Assembly (NCBI GenBank): GCA_012523635.1 | Contig: JAAYTX010000093.1 | Location: 1-42,527 of the forward strand | Source: Elusimicrobiota bacterium | GTDB lineage: Bacteria > Elusimicrobiota > Elusimicrobia > Elusimicrobiales > Elusimicrobiaceae | Reading direction: 5' to 3' | DNA: 42,527 bases | Part shown: positions 29,174 to 38,275 of the stretch, piece after piece | Numbering within the stretch: the first letter of the stretch is position 1 | Layout: each line of letters begins with the position of its first letter | The notes under the pieces: model-generated | Databases searched by the model: none | What the model was told of the DNA's origin: nothing | The model's input: the letters and a program-made list of their open reading frames with translations, nothing else | Program-made: the position numbers and the translations under genes

Positions 29174-31129
29174 ATGACCGCCGCATTGTTCTCCCCTCTG
29201 GCCGTACTGCCGGTTTTTATGCTGGCGGGTTTTCCCGCACATGTTCTTGCTACGCCCCGCTTATTGCGCGGGCGCGGGCTTGAGCCCTGGCTGTGCGCCT
29301 TCTGGGGCTTTTCGTTGTTGCCGCTGTGCGGGGCCTATGCGCTGGCGCTTGGCCTGCCTGTAAAATACGCTTTCTATTTGTTCTTCGGCATCAGCGCGGC
29401 GCTTTGGCTGCGGCTTCTCTTTTTCAGAAGGCAGGCGCTTGCGGCGGAACTGCTGGCCCTGCGCGACGCTTTCGCCTCATGGCGGGCGGGCCGCGCGCTT
29501 GCCGCCGTTGGCATCGCGGCGCTTCTGCTTTCTCCCCAATACGGGGCCGGCACGCCCTTCCGCTTCGGGCCCGACATAGCGCAGTACTGCGGCATGGCCC
29601 AGTTTCTGCTTGACGGCGGCACGCTTCCGGCACTGCGCGGCATAGACACCGCAGTCAATACCGGGGCCTCAGTGCTTGTGCAGTCTTTTTTACAGTATTT
29701 TCGCTGGGGCGTTTCCGTGGAACTGGCTTTCGCCGCGTGGCTTTTCGGCGGGGCCGGGGCCGCCGCCACGGCTTTCCCATTGTTGCTGGTTCCTTATGCG
29801 CTTGCCTGCGTGTTCGTCTTTGAACTTTTGCGCCGCCATGTTCCCGCCGCTGCGGCATTCTGGCTGGCATGCGCCTTCGCGTTGAACGGCAACCTGATAA
29901 ACGTTTATTACGAATCGTTCTGGGCGCAGGTTTGCGCGCTTCCGGGCGTGCTTTATGTTTTTCTTGCGCTGGCCCGCCTGCGAGAGGACGTCCAATGGGA
30001 ACAGCGCGAGCTTTTCTCGGGCGCGTTGGTTGTGGCCTCGCTTGCCGTGCTGTACAGCGAGTCAGCCATATTCCTGCTTCCTGCGCTGATCTTCTTGATG
30101 CTGTGCCTTGACCTGCTGTCGGGTTTTGGCCTGGGCTGGTTTTGGCGCAGTCTGGCCTGCTTCGGGCTCGGGCTTGCGATTCTTCTGCCCTGCCTGCCGT
30201 GGCTGTGCGCCAGCGTGTTCTGCTCCACTTCGGCTATAGGGCAGGGCGGCGGCGCGTGGCAGCAGCCGTTGTGGGCGTGGCCGTCGGAGATGCTGGGGTT
30301 CACCAGCATTTACGGCAAGCTGTACTGCATTGGCCAGCCGCTTCGCTATAACGCCATGATTGAGCGCTGCCTGCCGGACGCCTTTCTTAACGCGGCGGTT
30401 TCGCTGGCGGCCGTGTGGCTGGCGTTTTCCTGGTTCCGCCGGGCGGGAAAAAGCCTGCGGAATTTCTATCTTGCGCCGGTGCTGCTGACGCTGGCGGCGC
30501 TTGCGTTCCTGCTTCTGCGCGGCAGCCACAACTATCTTTATTTCAAGGTTTACACCCTGTTTCTGCCGCTGTTTCTGGCACTCGCGGCTGCGGCGTGGCC
30601 TTCAGGCGAAGGGACGTTGTTTTATAAATGGCGCGGTGCCGCGCTTTCTGTGTTCGCCGCGTGCGTTTTTTTCAGCGGCGCGCTTACCGTGAGGCAGTAT
30701 GCCGCGCAGCGTGGCTTTATCGGGGACAGGCTTTCCGGCCTGCATGCTTTCGTGGGGCGCGAGGTTTTGCTCAAGCCCACGCGCTGGGACGGGGCGCTGT
30801 TTGTGAATTCCGCGCCCGCGCAGGGCGGCGGCACGCCGCTTCCGCATCCGGCGGAACACGCCATGTTCAACATAATGCGCGTTAACTGGCTGAACTCGCA
30901 GGCGCTGAGCAGCCCGCAATCTGTGCGTCCGTTTCTGGGTTACCGCGCGCTTTTGCTGCTGGACGCGGGGCAGGCGGCTAAAGCGCGCATACTGCCGCCG
31001 GGTAAAATCCTCTATTCAGACGCTTATTACACGCTGTTTGACTCCGGGCGCGACGCCTCTTTTTTCCTGCTTCCGCCGCCGCTTGCCGCGCCCTACTTCA
31101 ACTTCTCCCCCACCTTCTCCCCCGCCTGA
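29174..31129 (+). CDS. Large polytopic membrane protein, possibly GT-C-like, function unknown
   Basis: The 651-residue protein has about 13-14 hydrophobic helices and a soluble C-terminal part of about 130 residues (from about 520). Its first long external loop contains FRFGPDIAQYCG, where an acidic residue follows the second helix pair, and later NVYYESFWAQ. This layout recalls GT-C glycosyltransferases or the uncharacterised membrane proteins of envelope glycan loci, but the usual DE motif is absent. The ATG at 29174 has AGGATAGG upstream. Its 3' end overlaps the convergent CapA-like gene by 37 bases. No specific function can be assigned. Confidence 0.7.
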   Translation: MTAALFSPLAVLPVFMLAGFPAHVLATPRLLRGRGLEPWLCAFWGFSLLPLCGAYALALGLPVKYAFYLFFGISAALWLRLLFFRRQALAAELLALRDAFASWRAGRALAAVGIAALLLSPQYGAGTPFRFGPDIAQYCGMAQFLLDGGTLPALRGIDTAVNTGASVLVQSFLQYFRWGVSVELAFAAWLFGGAGAAATAFPLLLVPYALACVFVFELLRRHVPAAAAFWLACAFALNGNLINVYYESFWAQVCALPGVLYVFLALARLREDVQWEQRELFSGALVVASLAVLYSESAIFLLPALIFLMLCLDLLSGFGLGWFWRSLACFGLGLAILLPCLPWLCASVFCSTSAIGQGGGAWQQPLWAWPSEMLGFTSIYGKLYCIGQPLRYNAMIERCLPDAFLNAAVSLAAVWLAFSWFRRAGKSLRNFYLAPVLLTLAALAFLLLRGSHNYLYFKVYTLFLPLFLALAAAAWPSGEGTLFYKWRGAALSVFAACVFFSGALTVRQYAAQRGFIGDRLSGLHAFVGREVLLKPTRWDGALFVNSAPAQGGGTPLPHPAEHAMFNIMRVNWLNSQALSSPQSVRPFLGYRALLLLDAGQAAKARILPPGKILYSDAYYTLFDSGRDASFFLLPPPLAAPYFNFSPTFSPA

Positions 31130-32535
31130 CCTGCGGGCGGTTCCAGTTCATAGTATGCGGCGCAGTCCTTGGCTTTGGCAGGGTCTTCGGTGCCGCTGAA
31201 TCCAAACCCGTTCCATATATATGCGGCTGTTCTTGTCTTCTTCGCGGACGGCTCCGGCGCAAGGAATGAATCGCCCCTGTGCAGGGCGCACAGGAACTGC
31301 CCGTCGGACGAGTCCAGCAAAACCGCGTCCAGCAGGGGCCAGGCCAGCGCAGTGCCGCGCCATTTTGCGTTCAGTCCGTTGACGGTAACCTCGTATACAT
31401 AGGGGCGTGGCGCGTATTCCTTGTCCAGCGGCGAATAATGCTCTTCCAGCAGCAACAGCATTTCCTTTCCGGAGGCGTCTGTCATCTTTTGGGCCGAAAA
31501 AAGTTTTTTAGCCGGTGTGCGCCACAAAGGCCTCCCATCCCTGAAAGCGCGCAAAGCTATCTTGCCGGCTGAAGCATGTCCATTTTCCAGTTCGGGGCGC
31601 AGTTCATATCCGCCTACCGCCAGCGCGAGGCGCAGCGGGACGGGGCATTTTTTTAGCTCGTCCCCGGCTTCGGAATCCGGCCCGATTATCGAAGGAAAGA
31701 AGGAACCGGACGGCGTCTGCGTTTTCAGCGCCGAGCAGGACATGGCCGTTTCATTGGCGAGACAGTCCGCTATGACGCCCTGTTTCGCGGCGGGGTATTT
31801 CTGGTCGAAAACATGGTTGCCCAGCGAAAAGAAGACGGGCCTTCCGTTTACGCACCGCGCGGCTTCCGGGACATGCGGGTGGTGCCCGGCGAGGAGGTCC
31901 GCCCCGTTTGCGGAAAGCCAGCCTGACAGCTCAAGCTGGCGCGGCGTCAGCCAGCCTGAAAGTTCCTGCCCCCAGTGCACGGACACCGCTGTAACGTTTC
32001 CCAGCGCCTTGGCAAGCCGCAGTTTTCTGCGCAGAAGAACTTTTGAGGCCGTGGCCCCGGTATCGTCCGCAGCGATGACCGCCAGCACCTTGTTCCCGGC
32101 CCTGAAAAACCACGGAGAGCCCTCGAAATCCACCGGGGCGACGCCCGCTTCCATGAGCGCGCGTTTTGTGTCGGCGCGGCCTGCGGGGCCAAGGTCAAGG
32201 GCGTGGTTGTTTTCAATCCCCATCGCCGAGAACCCGGCTTCGCGCAGAAGCGGGATGTATTTCGGATTCACCGCGAAACAAGGGGTTTTACCAGCGCAGG
32301 CGGAAGACGGCCCCGCCGCGCCCTCGAAGTTGCCCATCACGAAAGCGGCTTGTTTAAGCAGGTCCCCCGTCTTATCCCATGGCGAAGCGCCGGCGCTCTC
32401 CAACTGCGTTTCCACCTGCCGGGCAAGCATTATGTCGCCGGTGAACAGCAGGCGCGCGTCTTCCTGCGCCGCGGCCGGCGCGGCCATTGCGGCGGCAAGG
32501 GCCCCTGCGATTAGAAGGGATTGCGCGGAGGGCAT
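31093..32535 (-). CDS. CapA-family metallophosphatase-fold protein (exported)
   Basis: The 480-residue protein starts with a signal peptide (MPSAQSLLIAGALAAAMAAPAAAQ). The CapA/PgsA fold follows, with FTGDIMLAR, GNFEG, IENNHALDLG, SVHWGQE and LLAGHHPHVPE, the metal-binding and active-site segments of the family. The last 150 residues are an extra domain with no match. CapA proteins take part in poly-gamma-glutamate capsule handling or, more broadly, in cell-surface polymer or phosphoester metabolism. The start at 32535 begins the signal peptide and lies 25 bases inside the 3' end of the DUF3160 gene, so the two are probably translationally coupled. Confidence 0.85.
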   Translation of the reverse strand: MPSAQSLLIAGALAAAMAAPAAAQEDARLLFTGDIMLARQVETQLESAGASPWDKTGDLLKQAAFVMGNFEGAAGPSSACAGKTPCFAVNPKYIPLLREAGFSAMGIENNHALDLGPAGRADTKRALMEAGVAPVDFEGSPWFFRAGNKVLAVIAADDTGATASKVLLRRKLRLAKALGNVTAVSVHWGQELSGWLTPRQLELSGWLSANGADLLAGHHPHVPEAARCVNGRPVFFSLGNHVFDQKYPAAKQGVIADCLANETAMSCSALKTQTPSGSFFPSIIGPDSEAGDELKKCPVPLRLALAVGGYELRPELENGHASAGKIALRAFRDGRPLWRTPAKKLFSAQKMTDASGKEMLLLLEEHYSPLDKEYAPRPYVYEVTVNGLNAKWRGTALAWPLLDAVLLDSSDGQFLCALHRGDSFLAPEPSAKKTRTAAYIWNGFGFSGTEDPAKAKDCAAYYELEPPAGQAGEKVGEKLK

Positions 32536-35294
32536 GGCAGGGCCTTGCCGCTGAAGGAATCCATTACCCAGCGCGGCGGCGGAAGGCGTTTCGTTATTTT
32601 CAGCCAGGCGCTGTCGTCCATCTGCTTTTGACTGGTGAACTCGTAGTAGGAATACACCGCGCCGCGCGTTATCTGCCTGCGCCCGAAGTAAGGCGTTACG
32701 GCGTCCCATTCAAGAGGGAGACCGACCGCCGCCATTCTCAGGCCGGACTGAAAATCTCCGGCGATGTCGGCCACCTTGGGCATAGGGTCCGGGTCGGAAA
32801 GCGCCAGGTCCTTGTTGGCGAGGCTTCTGAAGACCAGGAAGTTGTGTTCGACCGTTCTCGCCACATAGTGTATTTCATCGTACTCCTCTTCCGTCAGCGC
32901 CACGCCCGCTGTTTCCTTCCGCGCCATTGCGGCGAAAAGCAGGGCTTTGCCCCGCACTTCCCCAATCCTGTCCAGCAGGCCTTTTTTGATTTCGGTGTGC
33001 TGGAATGTGTCCTTCGGGTCCAGATAGCCGGACAGCGGCATTTTCCGCACGTTTTCCGCCGCCGCGTCCAGCAGTCCGGCTATGGCGTTGAACGTGCCGG
33101 GGTCGGGCTCCACATAGCCAAGCGGCTTTTCCATCACAATGTCCTCAAATCCCCCCTCTCCGCATTCTGCATCCGTGCGCTCGTTTACCAGCACCGTGGC
33201 GTGTCGCAGGGTGGCCCAGGAGGCTAGCCCGGTTTGCAGGCGCTTCACGGGCCACGTTTCACCCGCGAAGAAACTTTTATTTTTGAGCGCGGCATCGTTC
33301 CACTGCAGGGCGAGGGCGCTTATCCATTTGTCATAGAGGCTGTCTCCGGATTTGGCGGACGGCAGTCTCTTCTTGAGGCCCTCCAGGACGCTTTTCAGGC
33401 GGGGATAGCGCCTGAATTCGCCGGATTGATCAAGCAGCGCTTGCGCAAGCGAACTTCCGAATACCGCCGCAAGGTCCAGCCCGGTAGGGAGCATTCTCCC
33501 ATCCACCCGCTCGTCCTGCGGCCATATCTGGTGGTAGACCGACGAATTCAGCACCTCGTTGTCTTTGCCCCACGCCAGCGGGAACAGCGTGGCTTCCGTT
33601 TTGCGCGAGCGCCCCACATAGGCGGGGATGTCGCCGCCGCCAAGTATTTCCGGCGCGCGCGGCGATGCTATAAATGGCCTGTATGTCCCTATCCAGTCCA
33701 GCGCGGCTTTGCGGGCCCCCTTGGACATGCCTTTCAGCCTTTCTTTTTCCATCGGCGCAAGTTCGGCCATGGACAGGTAGCGGAAAGCCTTGAAGTAGCG
33801 GCGTTTGTCGGGTGAAGCGGCATAGTGCCCGTTAGGGGCTAGATTGCCGTATTCGAAATTCTGCTGTCCCAGCAATTGGGAATCCTCGGTCTTTTCAGCC
33901 TTCAGCACTTTTTCCAGTTCGGAGCCCGGGGCGCCTTCCCCGCCGGAGCGTATTTCGGCCAGCAGGCGGAATATTTTCCCAAGGCGTTCCGTTTCCGGGA
34001 ATTCCTTGGCGCCCTGCTTCACGAAGCTGTCGAAAGCCGGGATGGCGTATTCCTGTTCCAGCAGTATGAACAGCCCCTCGTAAACGGAGGCAAACAGTTC
34101 CCAGAACAGGTCCGTGGTGACCAGATAGGGGCGGGCCGGGCGCGTGGAATCGTAGGTGCGGCATGAGTAGAATTCCGATTCGTAAAGTTGGTACAACTGC
34201 ACGTTTTTAGTCTGGCGGAAAAGCCCGCCCCTGCCGTCAAAAAGTGCGCTTTCCCCGGCGTCAGGCGTGAAAACCCAGGCGTTTGCGATGTCAGCCAGCG
34301 GCATCTTGACTGGCACGTAATCCAGTGCGTCCCCGCTGGCGGCCTTCGTTGCCCCAACCAGACCTTTCCCGTCAGCCGTCATGAGCGGCGGAGCCGTGAA
34401 AGTGTGAGAAGAAGCCAGCACGGTTCTGGTTTTCCCGCCATCCAGATACAGAGCCGCGCCCGGCGCGCCGCTTTGCCAGTGCAGTATTCCAAGCCCGTTG
34501 GGCGTAACCGAGGCGTTCCCGCCGCACAGCCCCGCTACCACGGAAGTTTTCGGACGGGCCCATCCGTCGCCGTCGTATTCGGCTTTGCGCAGGCAGTCCT
34601 TTTCGTCCTGCCAGAGCATTATGTGCCCGCCCGGATGAAAGGCGACGGGGAGCGCCGAAGGGACCCTTATGTCCGCCGGGTGATAATCGCCCTCCAGGGC
34701 CATGGCCTCCTCTCGCCTGGATACCGGGCCGCACACCTGGTATTTGCGCCGCCCGGTTTCGGTTATGGTGTCCAACGAGTAACTGCCGGAAGCTTCCATG
34801 ACTCCGAAGAACAGGCGGTATTCAGGGGGCACATGGCTGAACATATCCACCTGGAAGGGTCGTGTCCCGACCAGCAGACCGCGCAAGGTTTGGGTGGAGA
34901 CGTAGAGCTCTTCGGCTTTGGCCCCTTTTTCATCGCGAAGCTTGAGTATGGCCGTTCCTCCCGGTGTTTCCGCCAGCATGAAAAAATGAGTGTCCAGCGG
35001 GTGCGAGGCCAGCGCATACGGCCTGTAGCCTGCCGGCGCATTCCAGAGCGCCGATGCCTTTTTGTCGCCAATGTTCCACAAAAGCAGGCTGATGTTTCCG
35101 GCATTCTCAGCCAGCACGGCGGCTCGGGGTTTTATGCGGGAAACATCCAGCGCCAGGATTTTTGCGCCTTTGCCAAGTTCCAGCCGGGCGGGAGTTTCCG
35201 GCGCGGGAAGCACCGTGGGCGGCAGCGCCGCGTAAGCGGCGGAGTTGAGGCACATAATTAATGCGGATAAAATGAAGGAACGGCTTTGCGGCAT
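32511..35294 (-). CDS. Exported DUF3160 protein
   Basis: The 927-residue protein has a signal peptide (about 1-22, ending AAYAA). The first 370 residues look like a WD/propeller-type beta region (ISLLLWNIGDKKA, HIMLWQDEKD, GILHWQSG). The rest matches DUF3160 in several spots: YDSTRPARPYLVTTDLFWELF, GLASWATLRHATVLV, GYVEPDPGTFNAIAGL, and near the end KVADIAGDF and GAVYSYYEF. The family is large, exported and uncharacterised. GGGGGAGAA precedes the ATG. It is the first gene of a pair with the CapA-like gene, with overlapping ends, so the two probably act on the same envelope substrate; this is inference. Confidence 0.82.
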   Translation of the reverse strand: MPQSRSFILSALIMCLNSAAYAALPPTVLPAPETPARLELGKGAKILALDVSRIKPRAAVLAENAGNISLLLWNIGDKKASALWNAPAGYRPYALASHPLDTHFFMLAETPGGTAILKLRDEKGAKAEELYVSTQTLRGLLVGTRPFQVDMFSHVPPEYRLFFGVMEASGSYSLDTITETGRRKYQVCGPVSRREEAMALEGDYHPADIRVPSALPVAFHPGGHIMLWQDEKDCLRKAEYDGDGWARPKTSVVAGLCGGNASVTPNGLGILHWQSGAPGAALYLDGGKTRTVLASSHTFTAPPLMTADGKGLVGATKAASGDALDYVPVKMPLADIANAWVFTPDAGESALFDGRGGLFRQTKNVQLYQLYESEFYSCRTYDSTRPARPYLVTTDLFWELFASVYEGLFILLEQEYAIPAFDSFVKQGAKEFPETERLGKIFRLLAEIRSGGEGAPGSELEKVLKAEKTEDSQLLGQQNFEYGNLAPNGHYAASPDKRRYFKAFRYLSMAELAPMEKERLKGMSKGARKAALDWIGTYRPFIASPRAPEILGGGDIPAYVGRSRKTEATLFPLAWGKDNEVLNSSVYHQIWPQDERVDGRMLPTGLDLAAVFGSSLAQALLDQSGEFRRYPRLKSVLEGLKKRLPSAKSGDSLYDKWISALALQWNDAALKNKSFFAGETWPVKRLQTGLASWATLRHATVLVNERTDAECGEGGFEDIVMEKPLGYVEPDPGTFNAIAGLLDAAAENVRKMPLSGYLDPKDTFQHTEIKKGLLDRIGEVRGKALLFAAMARKETAGVALTEEEYDEIHYVARTVEHNFLVFRSLANKDLALSDPDPMPKVADIAGDFQSGLRMAAVGLPLEWDAVTPYFGRRQITRGAVYSYYEFTSQKQMDDSAWLKITKRLPPPRWVMDSFSGKALPCPPRNPF

Positions 35295-35421
35295 GTTGTT
35301 CTCCCCCTGAAGCGGCGTGAAGGCTCCATATTATGCCAGATAGCGGCAGGACGCGCCAGAAGGCGGCAAGCCGCCCCGCGTCGGAACAAATCCCGCCCGC
35401 GCTGGTGCTTCAAGCCGTTAA

Positions 35422-35427
35422 TATACT
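35422..35427 (+). promoter_or_regulatory. -10 box close to the DEAD-box helicase start
   Basis: TATACT at 35422-35427 leaves only 12 bases to the ATG at 35440, so the transcript would begin about 5-6 bases before the start codon. There is no Shine-Dalgarno. Confidence 0.45.
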
Positions 35428-35439
35428 ACGATAGTAATT

Positions 35440-36720
35440 ATGAAAAGACTACTTTCGTTCTTGCTTCGCAGGACAAAAAAAGAGCCGGTGCCGGGCTTTT
35501 ACGGGCTGGGCATAGCGCCCAAACTGCTGGAAACGCTGGACAAGCTTAAATTCAAGGAACCCACCCCCATACAGAAGCAGGCCATTCCAATCGCCTGCGA
35601 AGGGAAGGACCTCGTCGGCATAGCCCAGACGGGAACCGGCAAGACGCTGGCTTTCGCCATACCCATGATTCAAACCCTGGCCGCCAAACCCGGCAAGGGC
35701 CTTGTGCTGGTGCCCACGCGCGAGCTGGCCCAGCAGGTCAACGAAGTGTTCCATATCTTCGCCCCCAAAATGGGCATGGCAAGCGTGTGCCTGATAGGCG
35801 GCGAGTCAATGAGCCGCCAGCTGGCCGATTTGCGCAAGAAGCCCCGCATCATAATAGCCACGCCGGGCCGCCTGCTGGACCACATGGAGCACGGCGCCGT
35901 GCGCCTCAACGACGTGCACATGGCCGTTCTGGACGAAGCCGACCGGATGCTGGACATGGGCTTCATGCCGCAGATAGAGCGCGTGCTGCGCGCCGTGCCC
36001 AAGCAGCGCCAGACCATGCTTTTCTCGGCCACCATACCAGACGAGGTCATGCGCCTTGCCGGCGGCTACATGAAGCTGCCAATACGCATAGAGGTGGCCC
36101 GCTCCGGCACCGCCGCCGAACATGTGATTCAGGAAGTCTATGTGGTGACCAAGGGAATGCGCCCCGCCCTGCTGTCGAAGCTGCTGGACAAGTACTGGGG
36201 CACTGTCCTGCTTTTCGTGCGAACCCGGCACGACGCCGCCACGGTGACGCGTTTCCTGCGCGAAATCGGGCACAACGCCGCCGAAATCCATTCCGACCGC
36301 ACGCAGGCCCAGCGCAACCAGGCGCTTGAGGGCTTCAAATCCGGCAAGTACCGCATCCTGGTGGCCACCGACATCGCCGCCCGCGGAATAGACGTCACGG
36401 GCATAGAGCTGGTGGTGAACTACGGCCTGCCCGACGACGACGACAACTACATCCACCGCATAGGCCGCACCGGCCGCGCCGGGCACGGGGGCCGCGCCGT
36501 CTCGCTGGTGGCCCCCGAAGAGGAAGGCGAACTGCGCAACATAGAGCGCCTTATGCAGAAACAGCTTCCGATAGTGACGCACCCCGACATCCCCGAGGCC
36601 AAGTTCGGCTCGGTGCCGCCCATGGAGCGCATGAAGCGCTACAAGGCCGGGCCGCCCAGCCAGTCAAAAGCCCTTCCGGCGGGCTTCCGCATGAGGCGGC
36701 CCTCCTACAAGCGCAAATAA
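35440..36720 (+). CDS. DEAD-box RNA helicase (RhlE/CsdA-like)
   Basis: The 426-residue ATP-dependent RNA helicase shows every canonical motif: Q motif (PTPIQKQAIP), Walker A AQTGTGKT, PTREL, TPGRL, DEAD as VLDEADRML, SAT, then FVRTRH, ATDIAARGID and the arginine-finger motif HRIGRTGRAG. The short basic C-terminal tail (MRRPSYKRK) fits RhlE-type proteins that help ribosome assembly or RNA turnover, often in the cold. The ATG has no Shine-Dalgarno and a -10 box 12 bases upstream. The gene converges on the phosphatase pair, with only nine bases between stop codons. Confidence 0.95.
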   Translation: MKRLLSFLLRRTKKEPVPGFYGLGIAPKLLETLDKLKFKEPTPIQKQAIPIACEGKDLVGIAQTGTGKTLAFAIPMIQTLAAKPGKGLVLVPTRELAQQVNEVFHIFAPKMGMASVCLIGGESMSRQLADLRKKPRIIIATPGRLLDHMEHGAVRLNDVHMAVLDEADRMLDMGFMPQIERVLRAVPKQRQTMLFSATIPDEVMRLAGGYMKLPIRIEVARSGTAAEHVIQEVYVVTKGMRPALLSKLLDKYWGTVLLFVRTRHDAATVTRFLREIGHNAAEIHSDRTQAQRNQALEGFKSGKYRILVATDIAARGIDVTGIELVVNYGLPDDDDNYIHRIGRTGRAGHGGRAVSLVAPEEEGELRNIERLMQKQLPIVTHPDIPEAKFGSVPPMERMKRYKAGPPSQSKALPAGFRMRRPSYKRK

Positions 36721-36729
36721 GCCCCGGGT

Positions 36730-37455
36730 TTATTTCGACAGATATTTCCGCAGGGACTCCAGGTCCTTGCGGAAATTTTCTTTTTTGAGCAGTTCGGCGT
36801 GCACCTGCGCGGCCAGTTCCTGCCCGGCCTTCACGTCGGACGGGAAGTGCACCCCGCCGATTACGCGGTTTTCCCCCGCCTGCCCGGCGTCGGCCATGAA
36901 CTTGCCTTTGGCGTCGGGCAGGAGGTCTGAAAGTATCAGCGCGTAAAGCATGGACCTGGCCGCGTGCCCGCTCGGATAGGAATAGAAGCTTCCCGGCAGG
37001 CTGATGCAGGGCCTGCACTCCGTGCGCGCGCGGAACGGGCGCGGGCGCTTGGCTGAATTCTTGATGCCGTCGTAGACGCGGCTGATGTCGTTAAGCGTCT
37101 TTTTCAGTATCTTTTCGGCCTGCGGCGGAGTCTTGCCGAAGGGGTTGTCGCCGCCGGGAAAGAATTCGTCGAACACGGCCTTTTTCTGCGCCTCGGCGGC
37201 GGCGCACTGCGCGGCGGTGCGTCTGCCCTGCCAGTCCAGCACGGCGGCGAAATCGGCCTTCTCCTCTTCCGAGCCGGGGGCGGGCGGCTTGGCGAAGTCC
37301 TTTTGCAGGCTTTCCGCAGTCGTCTTGTCCAGGTAGTAAAGCCCGTCTTTTTTCGCCGCCAGCGCGGGGCCCGCGCAGAACAGCAGGGCCAGGGCCAGCG
37401 CCCCGGAGCGTATCGCGGTTCCCCGCCTTTCAACTGCAGTCAGTGATGTGTTCAT
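36730..37455 (-). CDS. Class A acid phosphatase (PAP2 superfamily), canonical copy
   Basis: The 241-residue exported protein has a signal peptide of about 33 residues ending ALAAK. The class A nonspecific acid phosphatase triad is visible: K-x6-RP in the KNSAKRPRP stretch, YPSGH, and NR-x5-H-x3-D in NRVIGGVHFPSD, where the family usually has SR. It should hydrolyse phosphomonoesters in the periplasm with a phospho-histidine intermediate. It overlaps the stop of the upstream paralogue by 4 bases (ATGA), which makes a coupled pair. The N-terminal APGSEEEKAD segment is shared by both paralogues. Confidence 0.9.
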   Translation of the reverse strand: MNTSLTAVERRGTAIRSGALALALLFCAGPALAAKKDGLYYLDKTTAESLQKDFAKPPAPGSEEEKADFAAVLDWQGRRTAAQCAAAEAQKKAVFDEFFPGGDNPFGKTPPQAEKILKKTLNDISRVYDGIKNSAKRPRPFRARTECRPCISLPGSFYSYPSGHAARSMLYALILSDLLPDAKGKFMADAGQAGENRVIGGVHFPSDVKAGQELAAQVHAELLKKENFRKDLESLRKYLSK

Positions 37456-38180
37456 TGTTTGGTGGAGTCCTGTTCAAGATAGCTGCGCATGCTGTCGGCG
37501 TCCCTGCGGAAGCTTTCGTTATTCAGCAGTTCGGCGTACACCAGCGCGGCGTACTGCTTCCCGGCCTCAAGGTCGGACGGGAAGTGCACGCCGGTTATGA
37601 GGCGGTTCAGGGCCGCATCGTCGGCGGCGGCCAGGAATTCGGCGCGGCGGGCCGGGGCCAGGTCGCCCAGCAGAAGGGCGTAGGCGCGGGCCACGGCGGC
37701 GTGTATGCTGGGATAGGAGTATTTGCTCCCCACGTCCTGTATGCAGGGGCGCAGTTCGGGGCCGTCGGGACGGGGCCGTTTGGCGTGTTTTTTAAGGCGC
37801 GCGGCGGCCAGCTTCACGTCGTCGCCGAAGCGGGTCATGAAATCCAGCACCTCTTTAGGCTCCGGCTTCACGAAGGGGTTGGCGTCGCCGCCGAAATATT
37901 CCGGGAAGTTGGATTTTTCCTGCACCAGCGCCGCCGCGCACTGCAGGGCGGTGCGCTTGTTCTGCCACTCCAGCAGCAGCTTCCAGTCGGCCTTCTCCTC
38001 TTCCGAACCGGGGGCGGGCGGTGCCGGGAAATTGTCCACCAGCGTCTTCAGCTGGGCTTCGGTTATGTAATGGGCGTCCGGGTAGGGGCCGTGCGAAGTG
38101 ACGCGCAGCTTGTCCCTGTTTTGACAGGCGCACAGGCCAAGGGCCAGGGCTGCCGTAAAAGCCAGTGTCTTGTATCTCAT
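37452..38180 (-). CDS. Class A acid phosphatase-like lipoprotein with a PSIH active-site variant
   Basis: The 242-residue paralogue of the downstream gene has a lipoprotein signal peptide (LGLCAC, so the cysteine is near residue 17 or 19) and would be membrane-anchored. K-x6-RP (LKKHAKRPRP) and NR-x5-H-x3-D (NRLITGVHFPSD) are intact. The central PSGH motif reads PSIH (YPSIHAAV), which replaces the glycine whose backbone helps bind phosphate next to the histidine. Activity may be reduced, altered in substrate, or lost. It is the first gene of the pair. Confidence 0.85.
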   Translation of the reverse strand: MRYKTLAFTAALALGLCACQNRDKLRVTSHGPYPDAHYITEAQLKTLVDNFPAPPAPGSEEEKADWKLLLEWQNKRTALQCAAALVQEKSNFPEYFGGDANPFVKPEPKEVLDFMTRFGDDVKLAAARLKKHAKRPRPDGPELRPCIQDVGSKYSYPSIHAAVARAYALLLGDLAPARRAEFLAAADDAALNRLITGVHFPSDLEAGKQYAALVYAELLNNESFRRDADSMRSYLEQDSTKQ

Positions 38181-38234
38181 GGGCCTACCATAGCAAAATT
38201 GCGCGGGCGCGGCAAAAGCCGCCGACAGCTATGC

Positions 38235-38240
38235 TAAAAT
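38235..38240 (+). promoter_or_regulatory. Extended -10 box for the quinone reductase-like gene
   Basis: TGCTAAAAT (TAAAAT at 38235-38240) gives a leader of about 30 bases before the ATG at 38276, which is preceded by GGGGGA. Confidence 0.5.
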
Positions 38241-38275
38241 AACGCGATGGCCGCGTCTGCGGCAGGGGGACACAA

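Noticed and set aside
34188-35261. 357-codon open frame antisense to the DUF3160 gene
   Set aside because: Its translation is Arg/Gly/Gln-rich with no motif, and it lies wholly inside a coding gene with signal peptide and DUF3160 motifs on the other strand.
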